Below, in pieces: positions 63,401-63,899 of a DNA stretch of 64,000 nt (position 1 is its first letter; each line of letters starts with the position of its first letter). A program made the position numbers and the translations under genes. This DNA is from Cyrtodaria siliqua (lineage: Eukaryota; Mollusca; Bivalvia; Adapedonta; Hiatellidae): assembly GCA_037043455.1 (NCBI GenBank), contig JAWPHD010001440.1, forward strand, positions 186,001-250,000, read 5' to 3'. Below the pieces are notes generated by a model. The model was given only the letters and a program-made list of their open reading frames with translations, was not told the DNA's origin and did no database searches.

Positions 63401-63706
63401 AGCTGGCATTTTGAATTAGTGCATGGACAATGCTCACTAGAGGTGCTAGAATAAAATGTCCGCTAAATAAACGTTCTTACAGTACTTGCGGCAACTATCT
63501 GAGAGCAGATGTAAAATATCCCCTTGATGTATAACTTTGTTGATGAGCAGTTACATCTCACTTGTTGTTATTATTGCAGGTGTTTATGTAACGGCCACAG
63601 TAACCTGTGTGACAGTAACACAGGACTCAACTGTCACTGTACCAACAACACTGAGACGAGGTGTAATGCAGACGGCAAAAGTGAAGTCAAGTGCCATAAC
63701 TTACAG
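217..63706 (+). CDS. MEGF8: MEGF8 orthologue, internal part of gene, 21 exons (partial at both ends)
   Basis: Joined exons: 217-445, 2696-2925, 5259-5400, 6020-6239, 6532-6694, 9032-9204, 14526-14803, 15211-15358, 23095-23284, 25809-25972, 29316-29460, 31313-31577, 32141-32273, 34810-35041, 39987-40204, 44355-44613, 45553-45718, 47164-47359, 48146-48343, 54528-54676, 63580-63706. All introns are GT-AG and all codon phases match from exon to exon with no internal stop, which is strong evidence for a live gene. The order EGF, laminin EGF, CUB, EGF, six kelch blades, PSI-like modules, EGF, laminin EGF matches the second half of MEGF8. Attractin shares the domain types but not this order and repeat number. 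The vertebrate protein is a large type I membrane protein that works with MGRN1/RNF157 in Smoothened ubiquitination (family knowledge). The start codon, first CUB/kelch half, transmembrane segment and cytoplasmic tail lie outside the window. Confidence 0.93.
446..704 (+). repeat. Decayed tandem copies of exon 1 3' edge and donor
   Basis: Three degenerate copies of the last ~55 exon bases plus donor follow the exon (about 491-540, 570-633 and 637-704). Each has a form of ttgcacgtgtaacag, then g(g)agatg(g)tcatgac. The third is closest to the exon but reads acataagt where the real donor is acgtaagt, so its GT is lost. Confidence 0.7.
705..1239. other. Intron 1 spacer, no recognised feature
   Basis: AT-rich intron sequence. 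I see no coding exon, RNA gene or clear repeat structure here. Confidence 0.5.
1240..2325. mobile_element. Outer element with inverted ends, interrupted by hairpin-ended element copy a
   Basis: Around 1250-1315 the sequence ggccaaacaaaaaaaagatg followed by a tctggtctttt stretch pairs, inverted, with 2225-2320 (tctggtcttccgacc read on the minus strand, then ggccaaaaaaat). This suggests the two ends of one older element with copy a of the hairpin-ended family (1336-2080) inside. No ORF is recognisable. Confidence 0.45.
1336..2080 (+). mobile_element. Hairpin-ended composite element, copy a (5' hairpin damaged)
   Basis: It starts tttttagctctcctgatcgg and ends agtagagcttcaaggtcatt then gacctcttg. 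It contains about two internal ~300-bp units (gtagcgactactcctctgaa, gatgtctaattgatcctagc variants). Most of the head hairpin and the cgtccgtc stretch are deleted. Same orientation as copies b to e. Confidence 0.7.
2361..2695 (+). repeat. 59-bp tandem array carrying exon 2 splice acceptor and exon start
   Basis: The unit includes tattgtctatgttccacag and gtgttaccacacgtgtgtta. Five copies precede the real exon, each with the tccacag acceptor. The period of 59 is not a multiple of 3, so use of an upstream AG would usually shift the frame. Confidence 0.85.
2696..2925 (+). CDS. MEGF8: MEGF8 exon 2: EGF plus start of laminin-type EGF
   Basis: The acceptor is tgttccacag ending at 2695 and the donor is gttagt at 2926. 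The first base completes the Thr codon begun in exon 1 and the last base is the G of a Gly codon. The product contains CYHTCVNGVC...CDCDLGWTGVDC (EGF) and then CGCNRHSMC...CDFC...GPYCGQCLIGHFGDP, the first half of a laminin EGF ending in the typical G-[YF]-x-G-D-P signature. The acceptor and first ~25 exon bases are repeated five times just upstream (2361-2695). Confidence 0.92.
2926..3180. other. Intron 2 spacer
   Basis: Ordinary intron sequence after the exon 2 donor. Nothing recognised. Confidence 0.5.
3181..4132. mobile_element. MITE-like element whose 5' terminal repeat is amplified in tandem
   Basis: It begins acagtcaaacctg and ends caggtttgactgt (inverted). Between 3181 and about 3905 the left terminus plus 12 bases, a 25-bp unit acagtcaaacctgcccaatag+aaat, is repeated about 29 times. 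The body (tagaccacctctattaggag, gagaccacctgtgctaggag) follows once, with a short repeat of its own at 3990-4080. A fragment of the same family lies at 43840-43960. Confidence 0.75.
4184..4790. repeat. Two-stage minisatellite (about 44-bp, then about 90-bp units)
   Basis: About six units of a tcatttgattagacagcgaa, atggtggtattaatagatca type are followed by about six longer units. The longer units add tgttgagctgatctattaat and ggctaggtcatattagacag. The second unit looks like an expansion of the first. Confidence 0.8.
4836..5180. repeat. 24-bp minisatellite
   Basis: About 14 copies of a cggctgtagagtccctccca+ctcc unit. The unit length is a multiple of 3, so it is open in several frames on both strands. 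I regard these as translation artefacts of the repeat, not exons. Confidence 0.85.
5259..5400 (+). CDS. MEGF8: MEGF8 exon 3: laminin-type EGF domain
   Basis: The acceptor tccttcag ends at 5258 and the donor gtaacc is at 5401. It encodes CFECKCNKHGDES...CHNTTGECFC, then TEGLRCESCKKGYYGDP, one complete laminin EGF with eight cysteines and the GYYGDP end. It ends with two bases (AG) of the Arg codon finished by exon 4. A 24-bp minisatellite ends about 80 bp upstream of the acceptor. Confidence 0.92.
5690..5868. repeat. Inverted repeat, MITE-like
   Basis: The left arm (tttaactgctgtgttcgatt, agggaaatccttcactcg, atggtagatgtg) pairs with the right arm (cgtctaccatctcgtgaagg, atttccctgtaatc, agcagttaaat). 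The arms are about 55 nt around a ~60-nt centre. It lies in intron 3, which otherwise shows no feature. Confidence 0.65.
6020..6239 (+). CDS. MEGF8: MEGF8 exon 4: start of second CUB domain
   Basis: The acceptor cattaccag ends at 6019 and the donor gtatgt is at 6240, so the exon ends in phase 0. The product begins R-EGGKCYLSCDHG and contains SYCLWILTVSKD, the aromatic C-x-W-x-[IL] strand typical of CUB domains, then a hydrophobic ITFSIEDLAVEC strand. This matches the MEGF8 position where a CUB follows directly on a laminin EGF ending in GDPR. Confidence 0.9.
6532..6694 (+). CDS. MEGF8: MEGF8 exon 5: CUB domain core
   Basis: The acceptor gcattacag ends at 6531 (phase 0) and the donor gtaagt is at 6695 (ends on one base). 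It encodes DHVYVYDGIPEFID...LLGIFCG...VVARSGIVTVYFDAD. The [DE]-x-[VL]-x-[VI]-Y-D-G turn, FCG and the final hydrophobic strand are the second-half CUB signatures. The 292-bp intron upstream is the shortest in the gene. Confidence 0.92.
6852..7690 (+). mobile_element. Hairpin-ended composite element, copy b
   Basis: The head tttttagctcgactgatcaa (with gatcagcagagcttaagccg) is followed by a cgtccgtccg stretch, two ~300-bp internal units, and the tail tgtagagcttcaaggtcatt then gtcctcttg. No ORF of note. Confidence 0.75.
7740..7890 (-). repeat. tRNA-like SINE piece
   Basis: Read on the minus strand, the segment contains gctgcgggttcgaatcccac, a good Pol III B-box (GGTTCGANNCC type). No complete tRNA cloverleaf is evident, so I call it a SINE remnant and not a tRNA gene. 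Confidence 0.5.
7937..8190. repeat. Interspersed repeat, inverted copy at 15480-15725
   Basis: Features such as catatgtacacc, atccaaactctatagacaca, ccccaaaactggagcgttga and caactcataattc recur in reverse complement at 15480-15725 (ggtgtacatatg, tgtgtctatagtgtttggat, tgacgttccagttttggg). Two opposite-orientation copies in one gene indicate a transposable element. Superfamily not identified. Confidence 0.65.
8741..8896. repeat. Near-perfect palindrome
   Basis: The arm aggatcttaaacacgttccc, then ataagatttatgaaacgagt, is mirrored by actcgtttcataaatcttat, then gggaactcgtttaagatcct. The arms are about 65-70 nt with a short centre. It would form a strong hairpin in RNA or single-stranded DNA and ends about 135 bp before the exon 6 acceptor. 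It could be a foldback MITE. Confidence 0.75.
9032..9204 (+). CDS. MEGF8: MEGF8 exon 6: end of CUB and EGF domain
   Basis: The acceptor ttcctttacag ends at 9031 and the donor gtgtgt is at 9205. It begins with two bases finishing a Val codon. The product reads STTQGFNGSYFVNRCPG (last CUB strand, GFN-x-SY pattern), then CDGARNQHCHEGQCVCKDGYRGYPNC (EGF), then CDSGCRYVQ, the start of the next EGF. It ends in phase 0 and continues with ESTSCVC in exon 7. Confidence 0.9.
9252..11890. repeat. 32-bp minisatellite, about 80 copies
   Basis: The unit tatgtgtgtgtatatatggg, then gtttaacgtccc, is repeated over 2.6 kb with small length variants (tatatattggg, tttattttggg, tatatggg). The ggtttaacgtccc end continues at 11880-11895 into a dispersed repeat (gctggcttgcggaacgtcgg), so the array may have been seeded from the edge of that element. 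Confidence 0.95.
11885..12480. repeat. Direct duplicate of a dispersed repeat, with a second family between
   Basis: 11895-12003 and 12188-12297 share agctggcttgcggaacgtcg, accccaaagggacctgttgt and ccaatggaagctggaaagtc. Between them are two copies of a cattgtaataaaatctatac, acttactttctggttgaaat sequence, which recurs at 14295-14395. A long reading frame crosses the region but has no recognisable domain. Confidence 0.65.
12490..13425 (-). mobile_element. SINE/LINE-like remnants with tRNA-like head and ATTC tail
   Basis: 12640-12810, on the minus strand, carries an A-box-like tggtgcagtctgtagctgg and a B-box-like cccgggttcaatcctccg. A diverged second copy lies at 12895-13100. The far end, cgacgtgccataaaacacca followed by ttcattcattcattc at 13397-13425, looks like a retroposon 3' tail on the plus strand, so more than one element may be joined here. 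Confidence 0.5.
13430..14284. other. Intron 6 remainder, no recognised gene
   Basis: Unique-looking intron sequence with a small inverted pair of ggggggatttt/aaaatcccccc type near 13550-13600. No coding or RNA signal that I trust. Confidence 0.4.
14285..14400. repeat. Dispersed repeat related to 12020-12185
   Basis: It shares tcattgtaataaaatatata, cttgctttattctcactttc, tggtagaaatttaactcctg and atacatacttccaacca with the intron copies around 12.1 kb. Confidence 0.65.
14526..14803 (+). CDS. MEGF8: MEGF8 exon 7: EGF end and kelch blade 1 of second propeller
   Basis: The acceptor ttattcgcag ends at 14525 and the donor gttagt is at 14804. It finishes the EGF (CVCESDFG) and then codes a linker. 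The kelch strand set follows: RYGHVIIHCDNDFMYLFGG, then LLNDIWKYNLLRNTWMEI, showing the F-G-G, D-[IL]-W-x-Y and N-x-W landmarks. It ends in AG of an Arg codon (phase 2), completed by exon 8. The 5.3-kb upstream intron carries the 32-bp minisatellite. Confidence 0.92.
15211..15358 (+). CDS. MEGF8: MEGF8 exon 8: kelch blade 2
   Basis: The acceptor tctccttcag ends at 15210 and the donor gtaagt is at 15359. The product is YFHAGACVAITKNLYIFGG followed by EMWKFAVDQQKWSGPI, one kelch repeat with the FGG, W-x-F and K-W landmarks. It ends in phase 0. A 7.7-kb intron with a 23-bp minisatellite and nested transposons follows. Confidence 0.92.
15480..15725. repeat. Interspersed repeat, inverted partner of 7937-8190
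   Basis: See the partner entry. It carries tgtgtctatagtgtttggat and ggtgtacatatgttgtaaac. No coding capacity seen. Confidence 0.65.
15800..17910 (+). repeat. 23-bp minisatellite rich in 5' splice-site-like motifs
   Basis: The unit gtaagtattgtacatgttta+act runs for 2.1 kb, about 90 copies. Variants include gtatatg, gtgtaact, aagaattg and atcgtacatg. Most units contain ctgtaagtatt, a good match to the U1-complementary donor core GTAAGTATT. The real exon 8 donor (gtaagtagg) lies 440 bp upstream. Confidence 0.95.
18155..19265. mobile_element. Dispersed repeat with internal ~120-bp units, split by a hAT-like insertion
   Basis: It starts tttttagctctactggccaa and contains units with gtgaacactctagcacctt, tttgatctttaccaaacttg and accagagttatggccct. 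The family is interrupted at 18653-19094 by an element flanked by a 5-bp duplication. Confidence 0.65.
18653..19094. mobile_element. Short hAT-like element with 5-bp target duplication
   Basis: The left end is CAGGGTGGCCACAGA and the right end is TCTGTGGCCACCCTG, exact inverted repeats of 15 bp. It is flanked by AAAAT at 18648-18652 and 19095-19099. The uninterrupted host repeat at 18334-18347 reads gctgaaaaatgcca, which confirms the empty site. Internally it is rich in cagggaattatcaggga. 442 bp, no transposase. Confidence 0.85.
20257..20449 (+). pseudogene. hAT/ZNF862-like transposase N-terminal exon
   Basis: An ATG at 20257 opens 64 codons starting MSKQSSKRPLDGGIGKFF. A basic KRARVRLTG stretch (possible nuclear signal) follows, then FNPDWEKDFKWV, resembling the FNxxWxxxFxWL motif near the start of ZNF862/KIAA1586-like hAT proteins. 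A donor gttagt follows in phase 1. The next remnant opens in another phase, consistent with an internal deletion. Confidence 0.6.
20834..20963 (+). pseudogene. hAT-like transposase middle fragment
   Basis: After an acceptor-like tttaaag, the frame gives FTKFLNNIENNLRDRFPDLP, then IENFGQFNTAQFP. The RDRFPDLP...F..FNP pattern is typical of the region before the dimerisation domain in ZNF862-like hAT proteins. The frame then runs into a T-rich intron start at gttttttttt. Confidence 0.55.
21454..21543 (+). pseudogene. hAT-like transposase later fragment
   Basis: After ttcttttctttag (ends 21453) a short frame reads TLASHFHLDEQRTELEWRQV, then KAVIRAHLQ and a stop. [VL]-x-x-HF...EW-x-x-[FV]-[KR] is a recurring feature of these transposases. 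The catalytic core between this and the N-terminal exon is missing. Confidence 0.5.
22740..22935. repeat. 33-bp minisatellite, five copies
   Basis: The unit acctaccaccttgggacggt, then cagtggcagaggt, ends about 160 bp before the exon 9 acceptor. Confidence 0.85.
23095..23284 (+). CDS. MEGF8: MEGF8 exon 9: kelch blade 3
   Basis: The acceptor aattttacag ends at 23094 and the donor gtgagt is at 23285. The product EPDWVVGVAGHSMTLVNETK, then LVIIGGFSTSKYFSDTVYVYN and YRNHWDI, is a kelch repeat with G-H-S, I-G-G and an aromatic W strand. It ends on one base of a Gly codon (phase 1), completed by exon 10. Confidence 0.92.
23285..24721. other. Intron 9 first part
   Basis: A ~60-bp direct duplicate (cataactgtcccgtttatgt, ttgggaacgcgtttgtctta) lies at 23368-23470. 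The rest is AT-rich. A 108-codon frame at 24020-24346 shows no domain, low complexity of codon use and no splice context, so I do not call it a gene. Confidence 0.45.
24722..25808 (+). repeat. ~57-75-bp tandem array carrying exon 10 acceptor and exon start
   Basis: The unit is attgagaaccaggataatat, tttctacttcttttgtag, gcatatacggtcatacagc, then a (TA)n tract of variable length. Sixteen copies include the real boundary. Two (near 25690 and 25745) lack the tttgtaggcata stretch. Each other copy holds a pyrimidine tract plus AG followed by the first 19 bases of exon 10 coding sequence (GIYGHTA). Confidence 0.93.
25809..25972 (+). CDS. MEGF8: MEGF8 exon 10: kelch blade 4
   Basis: The acceptor tctattatag ends at 25808 and the donor gtacag is at 25973. 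The product is GIYGHTAVYNEPSKTIYIFGG, then HLFTYDITDHSWNVL, a kelch repeat with Y-G-H-[ST]-A and I-F-G-G. About 15 degenerate copies of this acceptor and the first ~19 exon bases lie in tandem upstream (24722-25800). The exon at 25809 is chosen because it is the only copy that continues into kelch coding sequence. Confidence 0.92.
26115..28012 (+). mobile_element. Hairpin-ended composite element, copy c, inside the 33-bp minisatellite
   Basis: The head ttagctctactgatcagaga, then tcagcagagcttatgccg, is followed by about six ~300-bp units and the tail aatcagtagagcttcaaggt then cattgacctcttg. Atatgttgttgtttcaa repeats flank both sides (26075-26110 and 28013 on), so it sits within the beginning of the minisatellite. 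Confidence 0.85.
28011..29280. repeat. 33-bp minisatellite, about 37 copies
   Basis: The unit atatgttgttgcttcaaggg, then acacaaagtcctg. The period is a multiple of 3, so frames stay open on both strands for up to 200 codons. The products are simple (SPDMLLLQGTQ) and have no domain. It ends about 35-60 bp before exon 11. Confidence 0.93.
29316..29460 (+). CDS. MEGF8: MEGF8 exon 11: kelch blade 5
   Basis: The acceptor ctttatttgcag ends at 29315 (phase 0) and the donor gtgagt is at 29461. The product is LDKRYFHSAVGFVEYMVVLGG, then SSQILIYKYKCNFWFTLD, one kelch repeat. The Cys in YKCNFW matches the unusual cysteine of this blade in MEGF8. A 33-bp minisatellite ends about 60 bp upstream. Confidence 0.92.
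29490..31185 (+). mobile_element. Dispersed repeat split by a TIR element
   Basis: Left part tatgcccccgaagaggtggg (29490-29520). Right part gtaatcgcaacgtccgtttg, then aaggtcaaggtcacacttgg and ctgtgacatttcttgtt (30931-31185). Together these look like one common family cut by the element at 29521-30930. Confidence 0.65.
29521..30930. mobile_element. TA-flanked TIR DNA transposon, 1.4 kb
   Basis: The left end TACCGTATTTTACCTTGTAT (then agtacgca) is the exact inverse of the right end ATACAAGGTAAAATACGGTA (preceded by tgcgtact). The TA at each outer edge could be the target duplication, which suggests a Tc1/mariner-pogo type. A 36-codon frame at 29648-29755 (MSGKKNVDDEQTLRQQ...) may be a transposase leftover, but I do not recognise it. 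Confidence 0.8.
31313..31577 (+). CDS. MEGF8: MEGF8 exon 12: kelch blade 6 and first PSI-like module
   Basis: The acceptor tgtatttatag ends at 31312 and the donor gtaagt is at 31578. It encodes LVSAAAIKYGDSIYIYGG, then EMYELRLPRDIC (last kelch strands). The PSI-like start follows: CTVHNTKQLCSSQLGCSAVI...MTHCYSSGG. It ends on two bases (GC) of an Ala codon. Confidence 0.9.
31600..31815. repeat. Fragment of another dispersed repeat family
   Basis: It begins ttatgccccaccatgaatgt, then ggagtgggcatctagtgtaa. Its layout (palindromic head, cgttcgtctg) resembles the other head-type repeats in these introns. Confidence 0.4.
32141..32273 (+). CDS. MEGF8: MEGF8 exon 13: PSI-like cysteine-rich segment
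   Basis: The acceptor ttctttttcag ends at 32140 and the donor gtaagt is at 32274 (phase 0). It encodes QQCNLNWHRERDCEQIMNC, then SECVATYPQFKN; the C-x(n)-C-x2-C-x-A-x-[HY]-P spacing matches the MEGF8 region after the propeller. The last bases, gctaaaccg|gtaagt, are the apparent seed of a minisatellite that fills the next intron. Confidence 0.9.
32255..32338 (+). repeat. Exon 13 donor-derived minisatellite, left part
   Basis: It starts at the real junction gctaaaccg|gtaagt and continues with gaaaccagtaagtctaaaac, actaaactagtc. It is separated from the main array by the transposon at 32339-33309. Confidence 0.75.
32339..33309. mobile_element. pogo-like TIR element inside the minisatellite
   Basis: The left end cagtccacactcagtatctc (then gaatttcaa) is an imperfect inverse of the right end gagtttgagttagtgagaat+ggactg. 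Ends of CAGTC..CTC..AACTCGAA type are common in pogo/Tigger-like elements. Several cttaagcggatattcgaa, attcgacttg subterminal repeats are present. No transposase frame. Confidence 0.7.
33310..34680 (+). repeat. Exon 13 donor-derived minisatellite, main array
   Basis: About 60 half-units of 22 bp alternate as cactaaactggtaagtcct and aacactaaaccgataagtat. The first type retains a GTAAGT donor core; the second reads gataagt and lacks it. The parent is the end of exon 13. Confidence 0.88.
34810..35041 (+). CDS. MEGF8: MEGF8 exon 14: PSI-like modules
   Basis: The acceptor atactttcag ends at 34809 (phase 0). The donor is at 35042, G|GTAGTC, weaker than the others. It encodes SCFWCGNCLIGRCIPQGYVC...KCD, then ECPAVLCDAATCDRCVEMGC, then VWSQNFQR, two short cysteine-rich modules of PSI type. 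It ends on one base of a Gly codon completed by exon 15. Confidence 0.88.
35195..39775. repeat. 4.6-kb minisatellite with higher-order duplication
   Basis: It mixes 27-bp units (gtgggtgccttcctgcctct+tactgct) and 17-bp units (gtgggtgccttacctct). 37490-38390 and 38390-39290 match almost exactly at an offset of 899 bp, a recent large duplication. Both strands are open in several frames, giving repetitive Cys/Leu/Pro or Arg/Lys products with no domain. The array ends in a tRNA-like ggggttcgaatcgcagttgg. Confidence 0.95.
39765..39806 (+). repeat. tRNA-like B-box fragment at array end
   Basis: gtgggggttcgaatcgcagt contains a GGTTCGAATC B-box. It may mark a SINE from which the array grew. Too short to say more. 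Confidence 0.3.
39987..40204 (+). CDS. MEGF8: MEGF8 exon 15: PSI-like module
   Basis: The acceptor attatcttcaag ends at 39986 and the donor gttagt is at 40205 (phase 0). It encodes SLSPMFDWSCVLLSQ, then CPAPCYRHLDCTTCLNSSGG, then AQECYWSLTLHE. The CP-x-PC-x5-[DN]-C-x2-CL core matches MEGF8. A decayed partial copy of this exon lies at 42965-43005 and 43738-43797. Confidence 0.92.
40270..40430 (-). repeat. Two tandem tRNA-derived SINE units
   Basis: Read on the minus strand, each unit has ggtccagtggcagagtgtca (A-box and D-arm like), an anticodon-arm-like ctccagatcgagaggtc and catgggttcaat (B-box). The two copies are about 75 bp apart. Acceptor ends do not pair well, so they are not functional tRNA genes by eye. 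Confidence 0.6.
40431..40945 (+). repeat. 21-bp minisatellite derived from exon 15 3' end and donor
   Basis: The unit ccacattacatgaggttagt+g contains a copy of the exon 15 junction acattacacgag|gttagt. About 24 units, with aaaacgtgaggttagat variants. The unit is a multiple of 3 and in phase (TLHEVSA), but a stop at 40283 and the SINEs separate it from the exon. Confidence 0.85.
41155..41612. repeat. 25-bp minisatellite, about 18 copies
   Basis: The unit gatcctggtggttgagtgac+gtgga. No link to an exon edge was seen. Confidence 0.9.
41990..42800 (+). pseudogene. Non-LTR retrotransposon ORF1 (gag-like) with zinc knuckles, frameshifted
   Basis: One frame before about 42166 reads SPFAISKALLGIAGE, then SVKKLNNEKLLVEC. 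The next frame (42160-42660) reads FVNISVEVIPHITLNSSKGV, then CFSCQHFGHHRERC, CTLCGQEGHNDFANC and CGNCKGTHGSFSKDC, three CCHC-type knuckles ending CPKWKHKREI. A third frame gives SFPEARKLVESLTPPTPSGK, then SYADA. This is the layout of jockey/I-like ORF1 proteins, broken by two frameshifts. No reverse transcriptase follows, so it is truncated. Confidence 0.82.
42965..43797 (+). pseudogene. MEGF8: Decayed partial copy of MEGF8 exon 15, in two pieces
   Basis: 42971-43000 (tttcaaggcaccagaatgat, tgattacac) matches exon 15 at 40047-40070. 43740-43797 (aaccagaaccagtgccctgc, cccctgctataggcccttga, ctgcacaacctgc) matches exon 15 at 40075-40142, with deletions. About 730 bp of AT-rich sequence separates the pieces. 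No splice sites are retained. Confidence 0.75.
43840..43965. repeat. Fragment of the TIR family seen at 3181-4132
   Basis: ggacagtcaaacctgtccaa, then gagaccactgcttcagttca. Single-copy left terminus here, in contrast with the amplified one in intron 2. Confidence 0.65.
44355..44613 (+). CDS. MEGF8: MEGF8 exon 16: PSI-like module
   Basis: The acceptor cttctgtttcag ends at 44354 (phase 0) and the donor gtaata is at 44614. It encodes CLPPAYLSLRCLGGECG, then CPASCSVFTKCSDCRRAQGC, then GWCAYGGENGQGSC. The C-x2-C-x5-GCGWCA motif is the most characteristic PSI signature in the window. It ends on one base (phase 1). Confidence 0.93.
44666..45355. repeat. 75-bp minisatellite, about nine copies
   Basis: The unit gggatattccaactcttgga, gtgttaaatatatcatgcat, cagtttcaatgttgaaacca, atacccca+ttgttct. 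It starts about 50 bp after the exon 16 donor. A period of 75 keeps frames open. Confidence 0.9.
45553..45718 (+). CDS. MEGF8: MEGF8 exon 17: EGF domain
   Basis: The acceptor tttttcctacag ends at 45552 and the donor gtaagt is at 45719. The product includes SWTYATCPPEDECLNGHHSC, then QDCHDDLDGFRCKCKMGY. CPPEDEC-x-NGHH-x-C is close to the MEGF8 consensus for this EGF. It ends on GA of a Glu codon (phase 2). Confidence 0.93.
45750..46740. repeat. 48-bp minisatellite, about 20 copies
   Basis: The unit gcactgaatctggagatgac, actgggagtctcagtggccc, agtagata. It begins about 35 bp after the exon 17 donor. Open frames on both strands (up to 303 codons on minus) are repeat artefacts. Confidence 0.92.
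46905..47210 (+). repeat. ~155-bp direct duplication covering exon 18 acceptor and exon start
   Basis: Copy 1 (46912-47065) and copy 2 (47067-47210) share gaagctgtgtattggcagac, ttttcatacat, ttattttccc and acaagacgtgtgtaaacc. In copy 1 the acceptor cacag is cacaaa, so this exon start is silent. Its frame soon reaches a stop. Confidence 0.85.
47164..47359 (+). CDS. MEGF8: MEGF8 exon 18: EGF and start of laminin EGF
   Basis: The acceptor tttcccccacag ends at 47163 and the donor gtaaat is at 47360 (phase 0). The product is VCKPVCHQGCDNGECVKPDS, then CECSFGYVGTNCSTKCECNG, then HSMC...YCLDCKNNTQ. It forms an EGF and the first half of a laminin EGF completed by exon 19. The acceptor region and first ~35 exon bases are duplicated about 160 bp upstream without an AG. 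Confidence 0.93.
47775..47885. repeat. Short direct repeat in intron 18
   Basis: aaacactaaaaacaatgtgt, ttgactctgcagtcattcac and tgga occurs twice (about 47800-47838 and 47838-47880). Confidence 0.75.
47985..48065 (+). repeat. tRNA-like SINE fragment
   Basis: gcgttggttcgagtcctggc holds a B-box. An A-box is not clear. It lies about 80 bp before exon 19. Confidence 0.35.
48146..48343 (+). CDS. MEGF8: MEGF8 exon 19 (minimal form): end of laminin EGF and linker
   Basis: The acceptor cttgtgtggtacag ends at 48145 (phase 0). The first donor is gtaagt at 48344 (phase 0). It encodes GKYCESCKPLYVGDPKNGG, then CVSCTEFCHNHTDIC, then a polar helical-looking linker ending HPDTKSQEFTAT. The reading frame does not stop at the donor: it continues through a 45-bp tandem array to 49501. 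Because each unit carries a phase-0 donor, the true 3' end may be any of many sites. Confidence 0.88.
48344..49430 (+). repeat. MEGF8: 45-bp coding-capable array of exon 19 end plus splice donor
   Basis: Starting at the first donor, a 45-bp unit gtaagtgtgtacccagacac, caagtccccggagttcacag, ccagg repeats 24 times at exactly 45-bp steps (48344 to 49379). 22 of 24 junctions keep the GT; at 49109 and 49244 it is AT. The frame of exon 19 stays open throughout, giving the 15-residue repeat VSVYPDTKSPEFTAR. All GT sites are phase 0 and compatible with exon 20. Whether the extra units are exonic cannot be told from sequence alone. Confidence 0.93.
49431..49504 (+). repeat. Array end with shorter units
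   Basis: Three shorter units (ccagagttcacagccacatc, aggtcc) follow and the open frame ends at the TGA inside ccaggtgaag at 49502-49504. Confidence 0.75.
49794..53063 (+). mobile_element. Hairpin-ended composite element, copy d, expanded to 3.3 kb
   Basis: Head at 49794 (tttttagctctactgatcag, agatcagcagagcttatg) with a long cgtccgtccgtccgtctg stretch. A complete tail lies at 51670-51707 (caatcagtagagcttcaagg, tcattgacctcttgtt). A headless continuation of the same ~300-bp units follows, with a second tail at 53029-53063. A block within 51708-52680 is itself duplicated at ~630 bp spacing. No transposase. Confidence 0.85.
53285..54475 (+). repeat. 41-bp minisatellite, about 29 copies, with acceptor-like motif
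   Basis: The unit ctgtatctctcctagaatgt, gtctgtatcgtgttgacacg, t. Many units contain tctctcctag, a pyrimidine run plus AG like a 3' splice site; others read tctctcctgtaatg. The real exon 20 acceptor lies 50 bp beyond the array but is not part of the unit. Confidence 0.93.
54528..54676 (+). CDS. MEGF8: MEGF8 exon 20: laminin-type EGF segment
   Basis: The acceptor aatcttgttacag ends at 54527 (phase 0) and the donor gtaagt is at 54677. It encodes FAKILHRGPETKNNTYCMDC, then QHHTHMQRCQQCQSGYFRLP, ending in CM and two bases of a Lys codon. The C-x2-C...C-x2-C-x2-GYF spacing matches the MEGF8 stretch before the last laminin EGFs. Confidence 0.92.
54770..54940. repeat. ~42-bp short tandem repeat, four copies
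   Basis: gtttacacaccaggcagtaa, acgtctcctttgtgcatgc, diverging in the last copy. Confidence 0.8.
55003..55038. repeat. Poly-C tract
   Basis: About 34 nearly uninterrupted C residues with one T (after atatag, before aaggaagc). It may be of uncertain true length because such tracts are hard to sequence. Confidence 0.9.
55039..55530. mobile_element. Dispersed repeat with ~150-bp internal units
   Basis: Three to four units contain aaggaagcttgggattgcat, ttggggtcaaggtcac, tgttactaaaaatagaaaaa and gaatgagatattggaatgaa. It ends near ggccttcatggaatttccat. Confidence 0.6.
56890..56988 (+). other. Short open frame with good start context
   Basis: ATG at 56890 in accaaaatggcggacac opens 32 codons (MADTNQVNNASEVDNQHFVY, PIHFDSERMKYK) then TGA. 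The local sequence is CpG-richer than the surroundings. It could be a first exon or 5' leader of the large transposon. No family recognised. Confidence 0.3.
57135..58489. mobile_element. TIR element nested in the THAP exon
   Basis: The left end tactgtatttactcaatgag, ttcggac pairs with the right end gtctgaactgatagagtaaa, tgta (inverted, imperfect). Both arms also carry tccggacacc. On the minus strand the THAP frame ends at its right edge, and a KLKTNAET segment resembling the THAP C-terminal region resumes just beyond its left edge (about 57103-57133). This supports insertion into an exon. Confidence 0.6.
58491..58700 (-). pseudogene. THAP-domain transposase fragment
   Basis: It opens at 58700 on the minus strand: MKRCSLSFCRKSKQEG, then LHTFPCCRHRTKWIELVL, then SQVCSDHFTEKDFDYS. 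The zinc ligands C4, C9, C52 and H55 (C-x4-C-x42-C-x2-H) and conserved P24, W32 and F56 are all in place for a THAP DNA-binding finger of transposase type. The usual C-terminal AVPT motif is displaced by the nested element. No RNase-H-like catalytic part was found. Confidence 0.8.
60171..60275 (+). repeat. tRNA-like sequence inside the TTAA element
   Basis: gccggcttagctcagtcggg has a good D-arm/A-box (TAGCTCAGTCGG). ctgcgagttcaaacgcccga has a B-box-like T-arm. The spacing (about 85 nt) is longer than a simple tRNA, and the 5' and 3' ends do not close into a clear acceptor stem, so it is probably a tRNA-derived relic. Confidence 0.5.
60283..61546 (+). mobile_element. Hairpin-ended composite element, copy e
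   Basis: The head tttttagctctactgatcag, agatcagcagagcttatg, is followed by a cgtccgtcggtccgtctgtc stretch, four ~300-bp units, and the tail caatcagtagagcttcaagg, tcattgacctcttgtt. It is nested in the TTAA element and is therefore younger than it. Confidence 0.85.
61681..63073. other. Right part of large transposon, no gene recognised
   Basis: AT-rich sequence with subterminal tagtttcgcgcc motifs. A 70-codon frame at 62305-62517 has no recognisable domain. Confidence 0.4.
63580..63706 (+). CDS. MEGF8: MEGF8 exon 21 (last in window): laminin-type EGF
   Basis: The acceptor gttattattgcag ends at 63579 and the donor gtaagc is at 63707 (phase 0). The product is CLCNGHSNLCDSNTGLNCHC, then TNNTETRCNADGKSEVKCHN. 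C-x-CNGH-x(3)-C and C-x-C-x-NNTET are conserved MEGF8 landmarks just before the membrane-proximal part. An 8.9-kb intron full of transposons precedes it. The gene continues beyond the window. Confidence 0.92.
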
Positions 63707-63899
63707 GTAAGCTTTCCCTGCCTTATAGAAGCGTTGATTATACATGACGGGGATTTATCAGTTGCAATAATATGAACTGTGGATACAGTTGAAATCCAAG
63801 ATTTCTGGGAATATTTTCATGAGTCTATTGCTCAGCTTCTTTAGGCCTGCATACTCTTGCTGTATGAGTATAATGATGGTCCCAGACCTGGGAATAGGC

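Noticed and set aside
217..63706. Attractin (ATRN/ATRNL1) as the gene identity
   Set aside because: Attractin has one CUB and one kelch propeller and a different order. The laminin EGF to CUB to EGF to second propeller to multiple PSI order and specific motifs (CPPEDEC.NGHH, GCGWCA, CNGH..C) fit MEGF8.
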